In this document: one piece after another, positions 1 through 10,399 of the stretch
How the letters are laid out: each line of letters opens with the position of its first letter
Position numbering within the stretch: position 1 is the stretch's first letter
DNA from: Ciona savignyi
Lineage: Eukaryota; Chordata; Ascidiacea; Phlebobranchia; Cionidae
Direction of reading: 5' to 3'
DNA: 64,000 nt
Assembly (NCBI GenBank): GCA_000149265.1
Contig: CH002331.1
Coordinates: 242,994-306,993, forward strand
Notes under the pieces: generated by a model
Databases searched by the model: none
Seen by the model: only the letters and a program-made list of their open reading frames with translations
What the model was told of the DNA's origin: nothing
Program-made: the position numbers and the translations under genes

Positions 1-815
1 GATTAATATATACATCGTGATTGATATATATTTAATTGAATGTAGAATAATATTAAAACATTGTTCCAAATATTTTTAAAATAAAAAGCATCTATGCGAA
101 ACAGTATAAAAATTAGAAATGATGTGTTTAATTCCACCATAACTGTATTTCCAATATTGAACATTCAACAATCGAAATGAAATGTTAAAGGAATGAAAGA
201 GCGAAAGAGATAGGTAGTCATTGAGTCACAGGAAAAAGATAAAATAAGAAAATAAAAAATACAACAAATTATTTAAGAAATTAAAACAGATGTACAAGTA
301 CAATTATACTAAAATTCTAATGGGTTGTTGGATCAAACCGTCAAACGAAACGTATAAGTGTATGCTTAAACCAAGAATCAAAGAAGTTTTAACTCTATTA
401 ACTGCTGCCACATTCACAGTGAAAAAACATTAGGCTATAAGCCCATACGACCTGGGCTATGTCTATCTAATCCAAACCATTGTTGTTACGACTCTCCACA
501 AATGTCTGCCTGTTTCACACGAGCACACAACACAACACTTCACTTGTTTGTACTGCTCAATCCAAACACAAACGACTTAAAGCCAAGGTTTTTTATTTTG
601 TTTACAAAAAAGCTCTAACGCCATCTTCTGGAAAGAGTAATCATTTGGATTTCTATTGTGATATTTATTTTAAAGAACAATAGAATGTTAGACCTAAGGG
701 TAATCTAATCGAAAAAGGCAAGTTGGCAAAGTAATTATGGGTTCCCTTTAATTTCGAATGAAGCACATGTTGATTCTACTACGTTTTCTTTCTTGTGTTT
801 GTAGGTTATTAAAGA
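1..815. other. AT-rich intergenic DNA, no gene seen
   Basis: No open frame with splice signals or recognisable protein similarity was found in this stretch. The one frame above 60 codons (480-683, plus) looks like chance. At 819-836 there is an 18-base stub matching the start of the SINE head found elsewhere in the window, cut off by the LINE 3' end that follows. Confidence 0.5.
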
Positions 816-831
816 TTGTCCGGCCCGTTGG

Positions 832-1240
832 TCTAGTTTAGTTTAGTTTATTAGTTTCTTCATTTTTTGCCCTAGTATTTAAAAATGGCAAGCGAATATA
901 ATAACGACACGGGAACAGGAAAAGACGGCAAAACGAACAGTCGTTAAAACACGTCATTGAAAAAAAAAGGATATAATTTAATAAATATAGCGGACGCGGC
1001 CGCCAAACCTAGGCGAAAGAACAATAATGTGCAAACAAAATTTAATTAAAACCAAACGATATAAAGCCCTGAAGAAAAGTGTCGCGGTAAAGCGCGACCA
1101 GTACTGAGGGGGAGCCGGCTTTAGGAGAAGGTGTGGCCCGAAAGCATGGACCAGAGTGGAAAAAGAAAAACCCCCTAAAATGAAATTCCACTAATGTCAG
1201 ATGACACTATTAGTTTCAAGCACACTTACCGGGGCATATT
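832..1240 (-). mobile_element. LINE 3'-end fragment (L2/CR1-like family)
   Basis: Read on the minus strand this is the same 3' untranslated region as the LINE at 49507-53046. It shares the GC-rich patch with the GCCGGCTCCCCC motif (about 1090-1120), the GGCGGCCGC / ACGTGTTTTAACGAC block (about 940-1010) and the tail of AAACT repeats at 836-850. It is a 5'-truncated, non-coding copy. The left limit is set by the AAACT tail; the right limit is approximate because similarity fades beyond about 1200. Confidence 0.6.
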
Positions 1241-1244
1241 TACA

Positions 1245-2275
1245 TTAAATATTATCATTAAAACACACAAATTGCATAACACTAATGCATTTGATACTTA
1301 TTTAAAAGTGTGAAAAGGAGCACTACAGTAGTGCACCATAGATAACAAAAAACAATTAAAATAAATAAATAAGTAAATAATAAAAATAAATACATAATTA
1401 ATTAGCGAGCCAAAAAAGGATGGCTAGAAAATAAAAAATACTAAAGATTGCAGCAAGAATCCGATTATATGAAAGCAAATTGGTTGTGACATGTTAGTTT
1501 AATATTGACTGCCATATTCATCTGAAGATCACACCACCAACTCTCGAACAGATAATTTGAGGAGAAAGAGGCCACGAAGAGAAAACGGACGACCTTCTCC
1601 TTGTAGAATAAATTTCGATGTCCGGATATCTGGAACAATAATGTCTTGGCAGTATGGTTGTAAAAATGCTACAAGACAGTGAAGAAATAGAAATATAGAT
1701 ACAATAGATAGATTAGATAAAAACAGGTTAGGAGACAGGGTGGTGTGCAATCAGATGGTGGAAAAAACATTTAAAAACCAAAAAGAAGTAATAAGATTAA
1801 AGTGACAAGCTTTAAAATACAGCTCTGTTAGGGCCGGCAAAAAACTATTTCACAGAAAAAGAAAACCAAGTGTGCCAACGGCTTACCAAGTAACAGAACA
1901 CTGTAATAAACATCATTGTAAATAAAACTTGTGGTTGTGTAGACAAAATCAATTTTGATAACATGCACAAGAAGTTAAGACTGTGATTTCACATGGTGAT
2001 CATAATTTAAAATGAACAAAATCTGGAAACGCGTGCATATAATTTTATTAGGGAAATCAACATGTGAGAACAAGTGAATAAAAATGCATGCAGGTGTAAA
2101 TATATGCAAAAGGATAGATAAGGTAAAGTAGATTAAGTGGGATTTATTTTGGAAAGGAGAAAATAAAATTTTAACTTACACATGGGAATTCTTAAGTGTT
2201 TAACTTTCTTAAGTGTCTAAAAAAAAAAAAAAAAAAATTATTTGGTGTAAATATTAGAGAAACTAGGGAAGCGGA
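1245..2275. other. AT-rich intergenic DNA
   Basis: Nothing supportable was seen. A 73-codon minus-strand frame at 1529-1750 has no splice context or recognisable domain. A homopolymer A run sits near 2220-2237, and a short SINE-head fragment lies at about 2283-2335. Confidence 0.4.
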
Positions 2276-2639
2276 TGAGGGTCTTCCTCTAACGGTTAAG
2301 TGTGTCGCCTTTCAATCGAATACTCCACGTTACTCCACGGGGAAATCCTCAAAATATTAAAATTATGGGTAAATATAAACCACTAATTCCATGTATTTAA
2401 AACAGCTAGACACTTAAAACCAACTCAAATAGATAGTGAATTTCAATGCGAACAAAATACAGCATAAATTAAAATATTCCCGTTTATTCCGAAAATCGCG
2501 TAAAAATATAATAAACAATCCAATATGCTATCTTGCGAGAAAATATATTCTAACATGCAAGATATCAATATTCAATTATCGTAAATACTTCATTCAGAAG
2601 TCATGAATATCAAGTTTGGTTAGATAACTCGGCAACCAT

Positions 2640-2865
2640 TGTCCGACCGATTAGCTTGACTGGTTAATGCGTCACATGTTATAGCAGAAGGGTTGTAGGT
2701 TGCAAACTGGTCACTAGATTGTCGGTTGGGTGCTTGAGAAATGCACTAAATTGACATTGCATAAATCCAGTGGAATGATGGGTTCTACTTGAAGGAACGT
2801 TTCAATAAAACACAACACAATGCAATAATTGTATAACCCGACGGTGGGCGCGAAGTGATCAAACT
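2640..2865 (+). repeat. tRNA-derived SINE, decayed copy
   Basis: It follows the window's SINE order: tRNA-like head (CGACCGATTAGCTTGACTGG, then GGTTGTAGGTTGCAAACTGG), ACTGGTCACTAG, a CCAGTGGAATGATGGGTTCTACTTGAAGGAACG block, ACACAACACAATGCAATAA and CCCGACGGTGGGCGCGA. The 3' tail is lost. The box B-like sequence is degenerate. Confidence 0.6.
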
Positions 2866-2944
2866 CGTCGTTAAAAACACGTCATCAAACAAAAAGACGT
2901 ATAAATATAAAAAATAACTGACGCTTTCCCCAACCCTGAAATAA

Positions 2945-5900
2945 CTAATATTCTAAAAGTGGTTGTTTTTCAATAGGGGGTCGGGGCGGTGATGACTCCT
3001 GGTCGTTTCGGATGAATCGGTCACCTACTTTCCAGTCGTCACGATATATAACGTACATGACTGTGAGCACAAACCCCAGACAAGCGAGGCCAGCCACGTT
3101 GAACATAACAGCGTGTGGGTTGAGGGTTCGATACTTTGAGTTGTCTCTGAATGTAGAAGCGTTCAATGTTAGTGTATTTCAATATTTTGTATATTCTCAC
3201 AATAATAGATACAATTACGTGTACTATAGGAAATTACGGCAAAACGACACCCGTCAAAACAATACCGAAGATGGCTGAAAAAAAAAACAACAAGCGAAAC
3301 AGTCATGAATACTAATATAAAATTATAGATTTAACCAATACAAACGGTTTGGACAAAAATGGAACATAGCTAACTTTGAGCGTGAACCAAAATTAGACTT
3401 TTTGTAATAGGGTCCAAGTTTCGACTCATAATGGTTGGCTCATCCATAAGACCCTTTTTATATATAATTGGTATATTTCGGTCACACGATCGTACAATAT
3501 TTTGCCGAGGTCAGCATTCTAACTTGTAATGTTGTGCCTGTCTGACCTCGTGTGGACAAGATATGTTAAAATATATATCGTCTTTCTTGATTCCGGAAGC
3601 AACCGCGTTAAAATAGGTTGTCGGTTCCCTATTTTAATACGTATGCAAAATGTGAAGTTCGTTACTAGTTTCTTATTTTACGTTTACGAAACGGTTAAGA
3701 AAATTTGTTTCTTGCTTTATTCATTAGGTATGAACGGGACCTAAATTCACCTCTCCCGGCCCTAGGGTTACTTTACTTCGGTAAGGTGTGAACAGGCCCG
3801 GTGCTAGGAACCGCGGGGCCCAATTAGAAATGTGATGGCGGGGCCCCTACTCTTCATAGCAAAATTTATGGGTGTTAATATATCATAAAATACATACCAG
3901 TACATACAAACTACAAAAATAGACATTTAATACTTGCTATAAAACAAATTAAAGGTGGATGCTTATTTACGATATATTGTTTTACTTCCAAACTTGTATA
4001 TTGTTTAGCAATCATATTCATTATGACGTAACAGACAGACACAGAAATATAAATTTGACTTAGTTACGATGCATAACAAATTGATATTATAATAAAGAAT
4101 ATTATTTCACTTTTTATTTTACGTTTCAGTAGTATTTTAAACCTCGTAATACAGAAATACCCCCGCTAGCGCGGGGCCCCTTCAAGGCGCGGGGCCCAAT
4201 TTGATCTAATCGGTCAAATCGGCCTAAAACCGGCCCTGGGTGTGAACTCAAAAGGCTAGGTCTGAGCTGCGAGAATCGCATTACCCTGTGGTAGTGCGGT
4301 TAACCAGCGCTGTCTCCAGTCTCACCACTGGAGGGCGTGAATATAGGTTTTCGGGTTACCTTAAACAATAGAACCCCTCCCTACGTGGCTTGCACGCTGT
4401 GGAGAGATGCCTGCGAAAGGTGTCTCTTGCAGCAACCACATACTAGGGAAACCTCCCCCAGTGGATTAATTTCCACATTGCACGAGGGGATCGGCCTAAG
4501 GCCACCAACTCGCATTAAGTGCACAATTTTGCTTTTTTTTGGCTAACCACAAAAAAATAATAAATACGAAACGGAAACGGATATTCGGATAGATGAATAC
4601 AACTGAAAATACAAGGCACATACACAGGCAAAGGTGGTAGGTAGTATTTAGAGTTTTAAAAAAAGTTCTTACATGCTGAGAAACAGGTCGTCAAGAATTC
4701 CGGTTAACACACTTGACGCCAGCATGGTCAAGAGAGCAAACGAACCATATCTCTGAATCGTGAGGTACATCGACCGCACTGGACTGTTGTCCCATGGATA
4801 TATCAATATGACGCAACCTGCAAATAACTGGAAACAAGCAAAAATAAAAGTTAAACTTATTTTTTTGGTTTAAACAGCCTGAAAAGTTTCATATGCCTAT
4901 ACTGTAATACGATATCAAAATATTTTTTTCATCCCGGAGAATGGAAAACGCATTGGATGTTATTACATGGAAGTTCGTCTGACTACTCTAGCCTGCCGGC
5001 GAGTTAACGGGGCTATTTCAGTGTGTTGTATATAATTAAAAAGTTTGTTTAGTTTTAGTTCAACCCATCAATCCATTAAGTTCAGTCAATGTTTTCTAAG
5101 TGCCGTGCCCGAAGACACAACTGTCTAGTGAGTTTTAATTCTACAACCTGTCCGGCCCGTTGGTGTAACGGTTAAGTGCGTCGCCTTTCAATCGAAAGGT
5201 TGCAGGTGCGAAACTGGTCGTTAGCTAGTAGGTTGTGTCCTTGGGCAAGGCACTTTACGGACATTGCCTGAACCCAGCGGATTAATGGGTTCTACCAAAT
5301 TGAAGGAGCGTGTCTATCATATACAACACACTGCAATAGTTCCGGTAACCTGACGATGGGCGCGAGGTGATCTGACGATTGCCCGTGTGTTAACCCCCTT
5401 GGTTTTCCCATTCACGGGGATAAACATGAATATCCTATCATATATCCTAACCTTTCGACTGTTGGAAAACTCCGACTCTCTAACCGGGTTAGATACCCGG
5501 CCGGACAATCAGATTAAAGCAAGAACAATTCCGGCCATAGGCCTACGTTGAGTAACTTGAGCACAAATTGTTATTATGAGTGATAGGCTACTAAAAATAC
5601 CCCATTTATAAAATCACTTTATTGTAATTAATTATTTAAAGGAAGTGAGTGTTATAACCTTACAATGGCGTAACATAGTGTGGATTGTAGCGCTTACCTG
5701 TGCAATTAATCCCACCACTGTAGCCATGCCTAACCAGCTATGCAGTGTATACATGTTCGCATAGTGCATACTTGCATGGTAGAGAAATACCGTTGTTACT
5801 CCTGAATACAGAAATAAGTGAACTTAGAATCGCTATTCTCGTGAATAGAAAAACTAAAGAGGCGTTATCACACGAGCAATCGTACCAACCCTCAGATTAC

Positions 5901-7606
5901 CTGAGCTACTGCAGTGTGCTAAAAATCTTGCTACAGTTTTTTTTTTATTATTATACCATTTGGAATTAAGAGTTGTTACAAAGAGTTAAATTAAAACTAA
6001 TTCCTGTAAATTGATTACAGTTAAAAGTATCTAGGTTTAGTGGACATTATACATACAGAAACTTACCGAATACAGACAAAGTAGCGACGACGAACATAAG
6101 AACAATGTAGATCCATTGTACCACTGATTTATTATAGCAGGAGCAAACCCGATATATCAAACATCCTGGAACATGTAAGGGTATAATTACGTCATAGGCC
6201 TAACTATACCATCTCCGAATTTTTTTTGTTTCATCCAACATGCATAGATGCCATGCCGACATGCTGGCCCGACCGAATAACTTAGTTTAGCTTTTAGCCT
6301 TCATAGAGAGATGGGGTGTAGACTCAAAACGGTCGCTAGCCTGTTAGCTTTGTCCTTAACCACAAGACTTGTTCTGCATTGCTTAACCCAGTAGATTAAT
6401 AAATTCTACTAAACTAAAAGAACGCATAAACCATACAAAAACACTCGGCAATAACTCCGATAACCCGACAGTGGGCGCGAGATAATATGACAATTGTTTA
6501 TTGTATATAACGCCCTTGGGTCCCATTCACACGGATAAACATAACTACTATTTTGTTCTCCATGGTCAGACAATAAACCAGTCACTTCATATAACTAATC
6601 GGGTTTGTCTGAGCGGACGTTGTCTGAACCAAATGATTAATTAGACTAGTCCTTATTATATTCCTTATTAGAGGGAATATCGATGACTTTCCTATCTGCG
6701 TCATATTCCACCATTAAGAAACACTGGTTCAACTGTCACCCCAATAAGCAGACTGACGTATTACGTTCTGCGTTTTGCATTGGATGGTTTGTACGCGATT
6801 TCCTACATTGAAGCCTTTGGCTACTCATACCTTCACCGTACAGGAATAATGACAGAGCCATACACACTGGGTGGACGTTAAATTCCCTGTTTCTTCCATC
6901 CCATACAATTCCTCCGTTGTACACGCAGTCCCACACAACCAGTAACGTAATCGCGAGAAGTCCCCAAAACTGTAATGTTTGTATATTTTGATTGAACATT
7001 GTAAGCTTACAAGGACACAATACAAATACGAATCGACCACAAAACCCGGAATGATGATAGTTTGAAACCAGTCTTTGGGTAGTTGGTTGTTCTTTGGCAA
7101 AGCCCGAGAACATCACCCGAAACCTAATGGTTTAATGAATTCTACTAAATCTAAAGAAAGGTTGTTTTAAACATGTTTTTTTAAAACTCAATGTTTCTTC
7201 GGTAACCCGACTTTGGGCGTGAGGTTATCTGACGATTGCTCGTGTGATAGCGTCCCCTGCCTTTTTTCATTCACGGAAATAAATCAGAAATATCGCCTTT
7301 TAAAAAGATCTGTTGGTTAGACGATTAAATCATTGATCAAGAAACTTCCGAAGCCTATGGACTACTCAAAACTGAGAAAACGTTTTAATCGTACACAACA
7401 CACTGTTCAGGTTATCGGTTGTTACAAAATAATCCATGTACATGCGAAACCGCTGATGGCTTCGTCCACGAACTATTGTAAAATGGGGTTGAATTGACAA
7501 TATACAGTAGAGTAAAGTAATATGACGTACATACACATACCTGTGACAAACCAACAAAAGACCATAATGTCGTCGTTTTGGTGCAACAGTTTTCTTTAAT
7601 TACCAT
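2945..7606 (-). CDS. Cytochrome b561-like transmembrane protein, six exons, complete (254 aa)
   Basis: Exons in transcript order are 7606-7541, 6969-6831, 6165-6067, 5801-5698, 4827-4673 and 3146-2945. All have GT-AG borders and matching phases, giving 765 nt including the stop. The family passes electrons from ascorbate across membranes through two b hemes. Family signatures seen: SQFWGLLAITLL (residues 21-32, TM1), YNGGIVWDG (39-47), EFNVHPVCM (51-59), LIYRV (71-75), YANMYTLHSWLGM (116-128) and the C-terminal IYRDDWK tail. H55 and H122 match the ligands of one heme (human H52 and H120). The second pair (human H86 and H159) has no histidine: R162 sits where H159 is expected, and there is no His between residues 56 and 109. 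The ATG at 7606 was chosen because exon 1 completes TM1 in phase; an ATG at 6999 would shorten it. The short acidic, proline-rich tail is probably cytosolic. The b561 assignment is firm; activity is uncertain. Confidence 0.88.
3793..4238. mobile_element. hAT-type MITE with perfect 8-bp target duplication
   Basis: The inverted ends are CAGGCCCGGTGCTAGG at the left and, reverse-complemented, CAGGGCCGGTTTTAGG at the right. The element is flanked on both sides by GGTGTGAA (3785-3792 and 4239-4246). It is 446 bp, non-coding, and sits in the last intron of the b561-like gene. The 8-bp duplication and CAGG termini are typical of the hAT superfamily. Confidence 0.85.
5151..5450 (+). repeat. tRNA-derived SINE, near full length
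   Basis: This is one of the best preserved copies. The head contains GGTTAAGTGCGTCGCC and the box B-like GGTTGCAGGTGCGAAACTGG, followed by CTTGGGCAAGGCACTTTACG, GAACCCAGCGGATTAATGGG, CACACTGCAATAG, GATGGGCGCGAGGTGATCTG, TTTTCCCATTCACGGGGATA and an ATATCCTATCATATATCC tail. It lies in intron 4 of the b561-like gene. A family consensus can be read from this copy and those at 23221 and 26541. Confidence 0.8.
6266..6545 (+). repeat. tRNA-derived SINE, diverged copy
   Basis: It shows the same block order as the consensus SINE, with many substitutions: GACCGAATAACTTAG, ACCCAGTAGATTAATAAATT, CCCGACAGTGGGCGCGAGAT and TCCCATTCACACGGATAAAC. It lies in an intron of the b561-like gene. Confidence 0.55.
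7050..7295 (+). repeat. tRNA-derived SINE, 5'-truncated and decayed
   Basis: It keeps only the body and 3' part: TTGGCAAAGCCC, CCTAATGGTTTAATGAATTC, AACCCGACTTTGGGCGTGAG, CTGACGATTGCTCGTGTGAT and CATTCACGGAAATAAA. Confidence 0.5.
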
Positions 7607-7609
7607 GTT

Positions 7610-8640
7610 TTAACCTACAGCTGGTTGCTCATGCCGAGACTGTGAGACCATATAGTGATATCATAGACGGTGTTCGCGGAAAGCAGGTAACTGTGTGGAG
7701 ATGAAAGAGAAAATACCTTCCTGTTAAATGATTAATTACCAACTGTTGGTTACCACGTTTTTAATCAGCACTGCGTATAGGAGAAACAAAGTTTTTTTTA
7801 TTACCCTGTATCATTGGATTGACGTGTCTAATTGGGAAGGTTAGTTTGTGCAAATGCATGACTTATATCGGAAGGTTCTAAACCTAAATCCTACGCAAGA
7901 ACAAAAGAAAAGGGTGTAAATTCTAAATACAATCGAAGCGTCTTTTAAACATGGGCAAGTTAAAAACATATTGAACAAAATACTAGAGAGTGTCATTCAC
8001 GTGTTATAACCATCGCTTTTTATAAGCCACTTTGAGTGCTGTCTATTTGCCTGTGTAGGCAAAAACGATCGGGTTACCTGGTTGCTTAATCACTTTTACG
8101 TTTATTAGACGATTGCGTATATTACCCAGCCATTGTTCAGTTTTAGTTTGAAAACCGTCATTAAAAATTTTGTTCCCGCCATCCTTTTCCGCACCTGCTA
8201 CAATAAAATGACAAGTTCGAGCAATGACGCGTAATTCAAAATCCAAATAAAAGGAAGTCGTCCGCAAGCATACCGTAACTTAAAAGGTGCTGGGAGCCGT
8301 AAGGTACCATGAAAAAGATGTGTTAAACTCCAAACTTTAGAGTTTCCTTCCTGGGGAATTCCCTAGAATTGTACAACACTGATTTACTGTTTGTCCGTAT
8401 TTGATTATCGAAGATTCATAGCGACCAAAGTAAATGACCAAATTAAAAATAAAATTATTTAGTCTACTTACTTAAGATGTTAAAAAATTAATCAATCTTT
8501 AATTACTCTGACAAATTGTAAAGGTATATTTTTCATTAAACGTATGACAGGGATGGCCTATCTTGTCCTCCAGAGATCTTGTACAATCTAGAATGATTGC
8601 TTAAATTAAAATAAGATTTCAGATCCATTAGAAAAATGAT
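7610..8640. other. Intergenic DNA upstream of the b561-like gene
   Basis: This holds the presumed promoter of the minus-strand b561-like gene, though no convincing core element was seen. At about 8283-8440 a stretch with GGGGAATTCCCTAG and a diverged monomer sequence resembles the tandem-monomer element found from 31.7 kb onward. No coding sequence was found. Confidence 0.4.
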
Positions 8641-8684
8641 TTACGTTAAATCCCCAAAAGTAGGGTTTTATCCAAAAAATGTCC

Positions 8685-8920
8685 CTAAATCGGGGTAACG
8701 CTAAAAGGAGGGAAAGCGGAAAAGAGGGAAACTGATTACCAAATCTATGGAAGTTAATTTTAACCTTTCCCTAAACACTAATCTTAACTCCAGAACTAAC
8801 CCCAAATCCAACCCTGTGTTTAAAACTAAATCTAATGTCATAATCTTCATTTCAATGTGCAGTTTCCCTACTTTCCTCCTTCCCGCTTTCCCTCCTTTTA
8901 GTTTTCTCCCCTAAATCGTC
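8685..8920. mobile_element. MITE with CTAAAAGGAGGGAAAGCGG inverted ends
   Basis: The left arm at 8701 reads CTAAAAGGAGGGAAAGCGG, and the right arm ending near 8904 is its reverse complement. Outside them weaker inverted similarity continues (CTAAATCGGGG against GATTTAGGGG). The middle carries the CTAA/CCCTAA-rich core also found in the MITEs at 17518, 49810, 50762 and 51000. No coding capacity. Superfamily not assigned. Confidence 0.6.
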
Positions 8921-9282
8921 TACATAGAAAAATAAAATTGCATTTGATAACTCAAGGACCCATCAATTTGTGCTCGCTTAAACAAAACTGTTACAATCAG
9001 GTTACATCAATTAGCAATGTTATATAAAACGGTTTACGCCTGCACAAATCTTACAAGAGAATATTGATATTTATTGGTATGCGACTAAATATACCACTAC
9101 ATATTTAATACACAGTAGCTGACAGATGTAAAATTTTACACGTAATTAACATGTTAACCATTACTATATTTCAAAACTTCTCATTCTGCTTTAATAATTT
9201 AGGTAATTTCAAATTCGCATTACCATATAGAAAAATAGTGCATTTAAAATTTATTTACTTTCAAGGTACTCTGGTTTAGAAA

Positions 9283-10398
9283 ATGGCGATAATTGCTGAG
9301 AATGAGAAATCTGTAATGATTGATCACAATTTATATACACGATCTGCATATTTTGGTACTATGTGCCATGATCAGAAAGTTTGCAATTACAAATTTGAGG
9401 ATAAATATTTTGACATCATTTCTCCAATCATTGGAACTCCTGTCATAAAAGGAGATCAGATTTTTACACAAAATGGAAAAAGAAAACGGCGAAAACGAAA
9501 ATGCCCGTTTACTGATGAAGAAATAAAGGCTCAAAATTATCATGAACAAGTATCAAGCATTGTGCAACCCGCGCTGCTGGTTTACAAACCTATTTTTGAA
9601 TCTAACGTGCTTAAAAATGAAGAAGCATACCATAGAGAATGTTTATATAAAACTTCTGAAATCCCATGTTTAAAAGAAGATGAAAGAATTATGGAAAACT
9701 TCTGTAAATACCCGGTGGAAGTAAAATTGAATTCAGAGTTTTACCTTATACCAGCAAAATCCAGTTTTTTAATGTCAGATTTAAAAGAAATCGGAAGTTT
9801 GGTGGATGCTTGCAAACATAAAGAGAAATTTAATTGCATCGTAATGGATCCCCCTTGGGAGAATAAATCTGTACGACGAGGGAAAAAATATGACTGGTTG
9901 TCCTTAGAGGATATCAAAACTATACCACTTCCAGACTTAGCAGCCCCGGAATGCCTTGTTGTAATCTGGGTCACCAATAAACTTAAAATTCTGAATTTCG
10001 TTAAAGAAATACTGTTCCCATTTTGGAGAGTAGAATTCATCACTGCATGGTATTGGGTTAAAACCACGAAATTCGGAAAACCGGTTTTTCCTTTTGAGAA
10101 TTTGCATAAAAAACCATATGAAACTATGATAATTGGAAAATTTAGTCCAAAACATAAAATGGACCAAGCTAGTGATTCGGACATTAAAGAACTTGTAATA
10201 TGCTCTGTTCCCTGTGCCATACATTCCCATAAACCGCCACTGGAAGCTGTACTGAAAAGATATGCAAACTTATCAAAAGATGCAAAATGTTTGGAATTAT
10301 TTGCCCGAAGTTTGGTACCGAATTGGACCTCTTGGGGAAATGAGGTACTAAAACTGCAAAATACTTCACATTTCGTAAAATTGCAATCTACTTTCTAG
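9283..10398 (+). CDS. METTL4: METTL4-like N6-adenine methyltransferase (MT-A70 family), single exon, 371 aa
   Basis: MT-A70 enzymes transfer a methyl group from S-adenosylmethionine to adenine N6; METTL4 is reported to act on the branch-point-proximal Am of U2 snRNA and has been linked to DNA 6mA. The catalytic DPPW motif is at residues 189-192, inside FNCIVMDPPWENKS. It is followed by YDWLSLEDIKTIPL, LVVIWVTNK, AWYWVKTTKFGKPVFPFENL, a KKPYET block and the C-terminal KCLELFARSLVPNWTSWGNE, which fits METTL4 rather than METTL3 or METTL14. A basic patch (KRKRRKRKC, about 66-74) may be a nuclear signal. Length is shorter than the human protein (about 470 aa, from memory), mainly at the N-terminus. 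The ATG at 9283 opens the long frame and follows a possible splice acceptor (TTTACTTTCAAG, about 9255-9265), compatible with a trans-spliced or non-coding leader. There is no intron in the coding region. No strong poly(A) tract or flanking duplication marks it as a recent retrocopy. Confidence 0.9.
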   Translation: MAIIAENEKSVMIDHNLYTRSAYFGTMCHDQKVCNYKFEDKYFDIISPIIGTPVIKGDQIFTQNGKRKRRKRKCPFTDEEIKAQNYHEQVSSIVQPALLVYKPIFESNVLKNEEAYHRECLYKTSEIPCLKEDERIMENFCKYPVEVKLNSEFYLIPAKSSFLMSDLKEIGSLVDACKHKEKFNCIVMDPPWENKSVRRGKKYDWLSLEDIKTIPLPDLAAPECLVVIWVTNKLKILNFVKEILFPFWRVEFITAWYWVKTTKFGKPVFPFENLHKKPYETMIIGKFSPKHKMDQASDSDIKELVICSVPCAIHSHKPPLEAVLKRYANLSKDAKCLELFARSLVPNWTSWGNEVLKLQNTSHFVKLQSTF

Positions 10399-10399
10399 A

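Noticed and set aside
6736..7116. A long single-exon reading of the b561 region
   Set aside because: It reads through a good acceptor and donor; the spliced model gives the complete b561 fold with agreeing phases.
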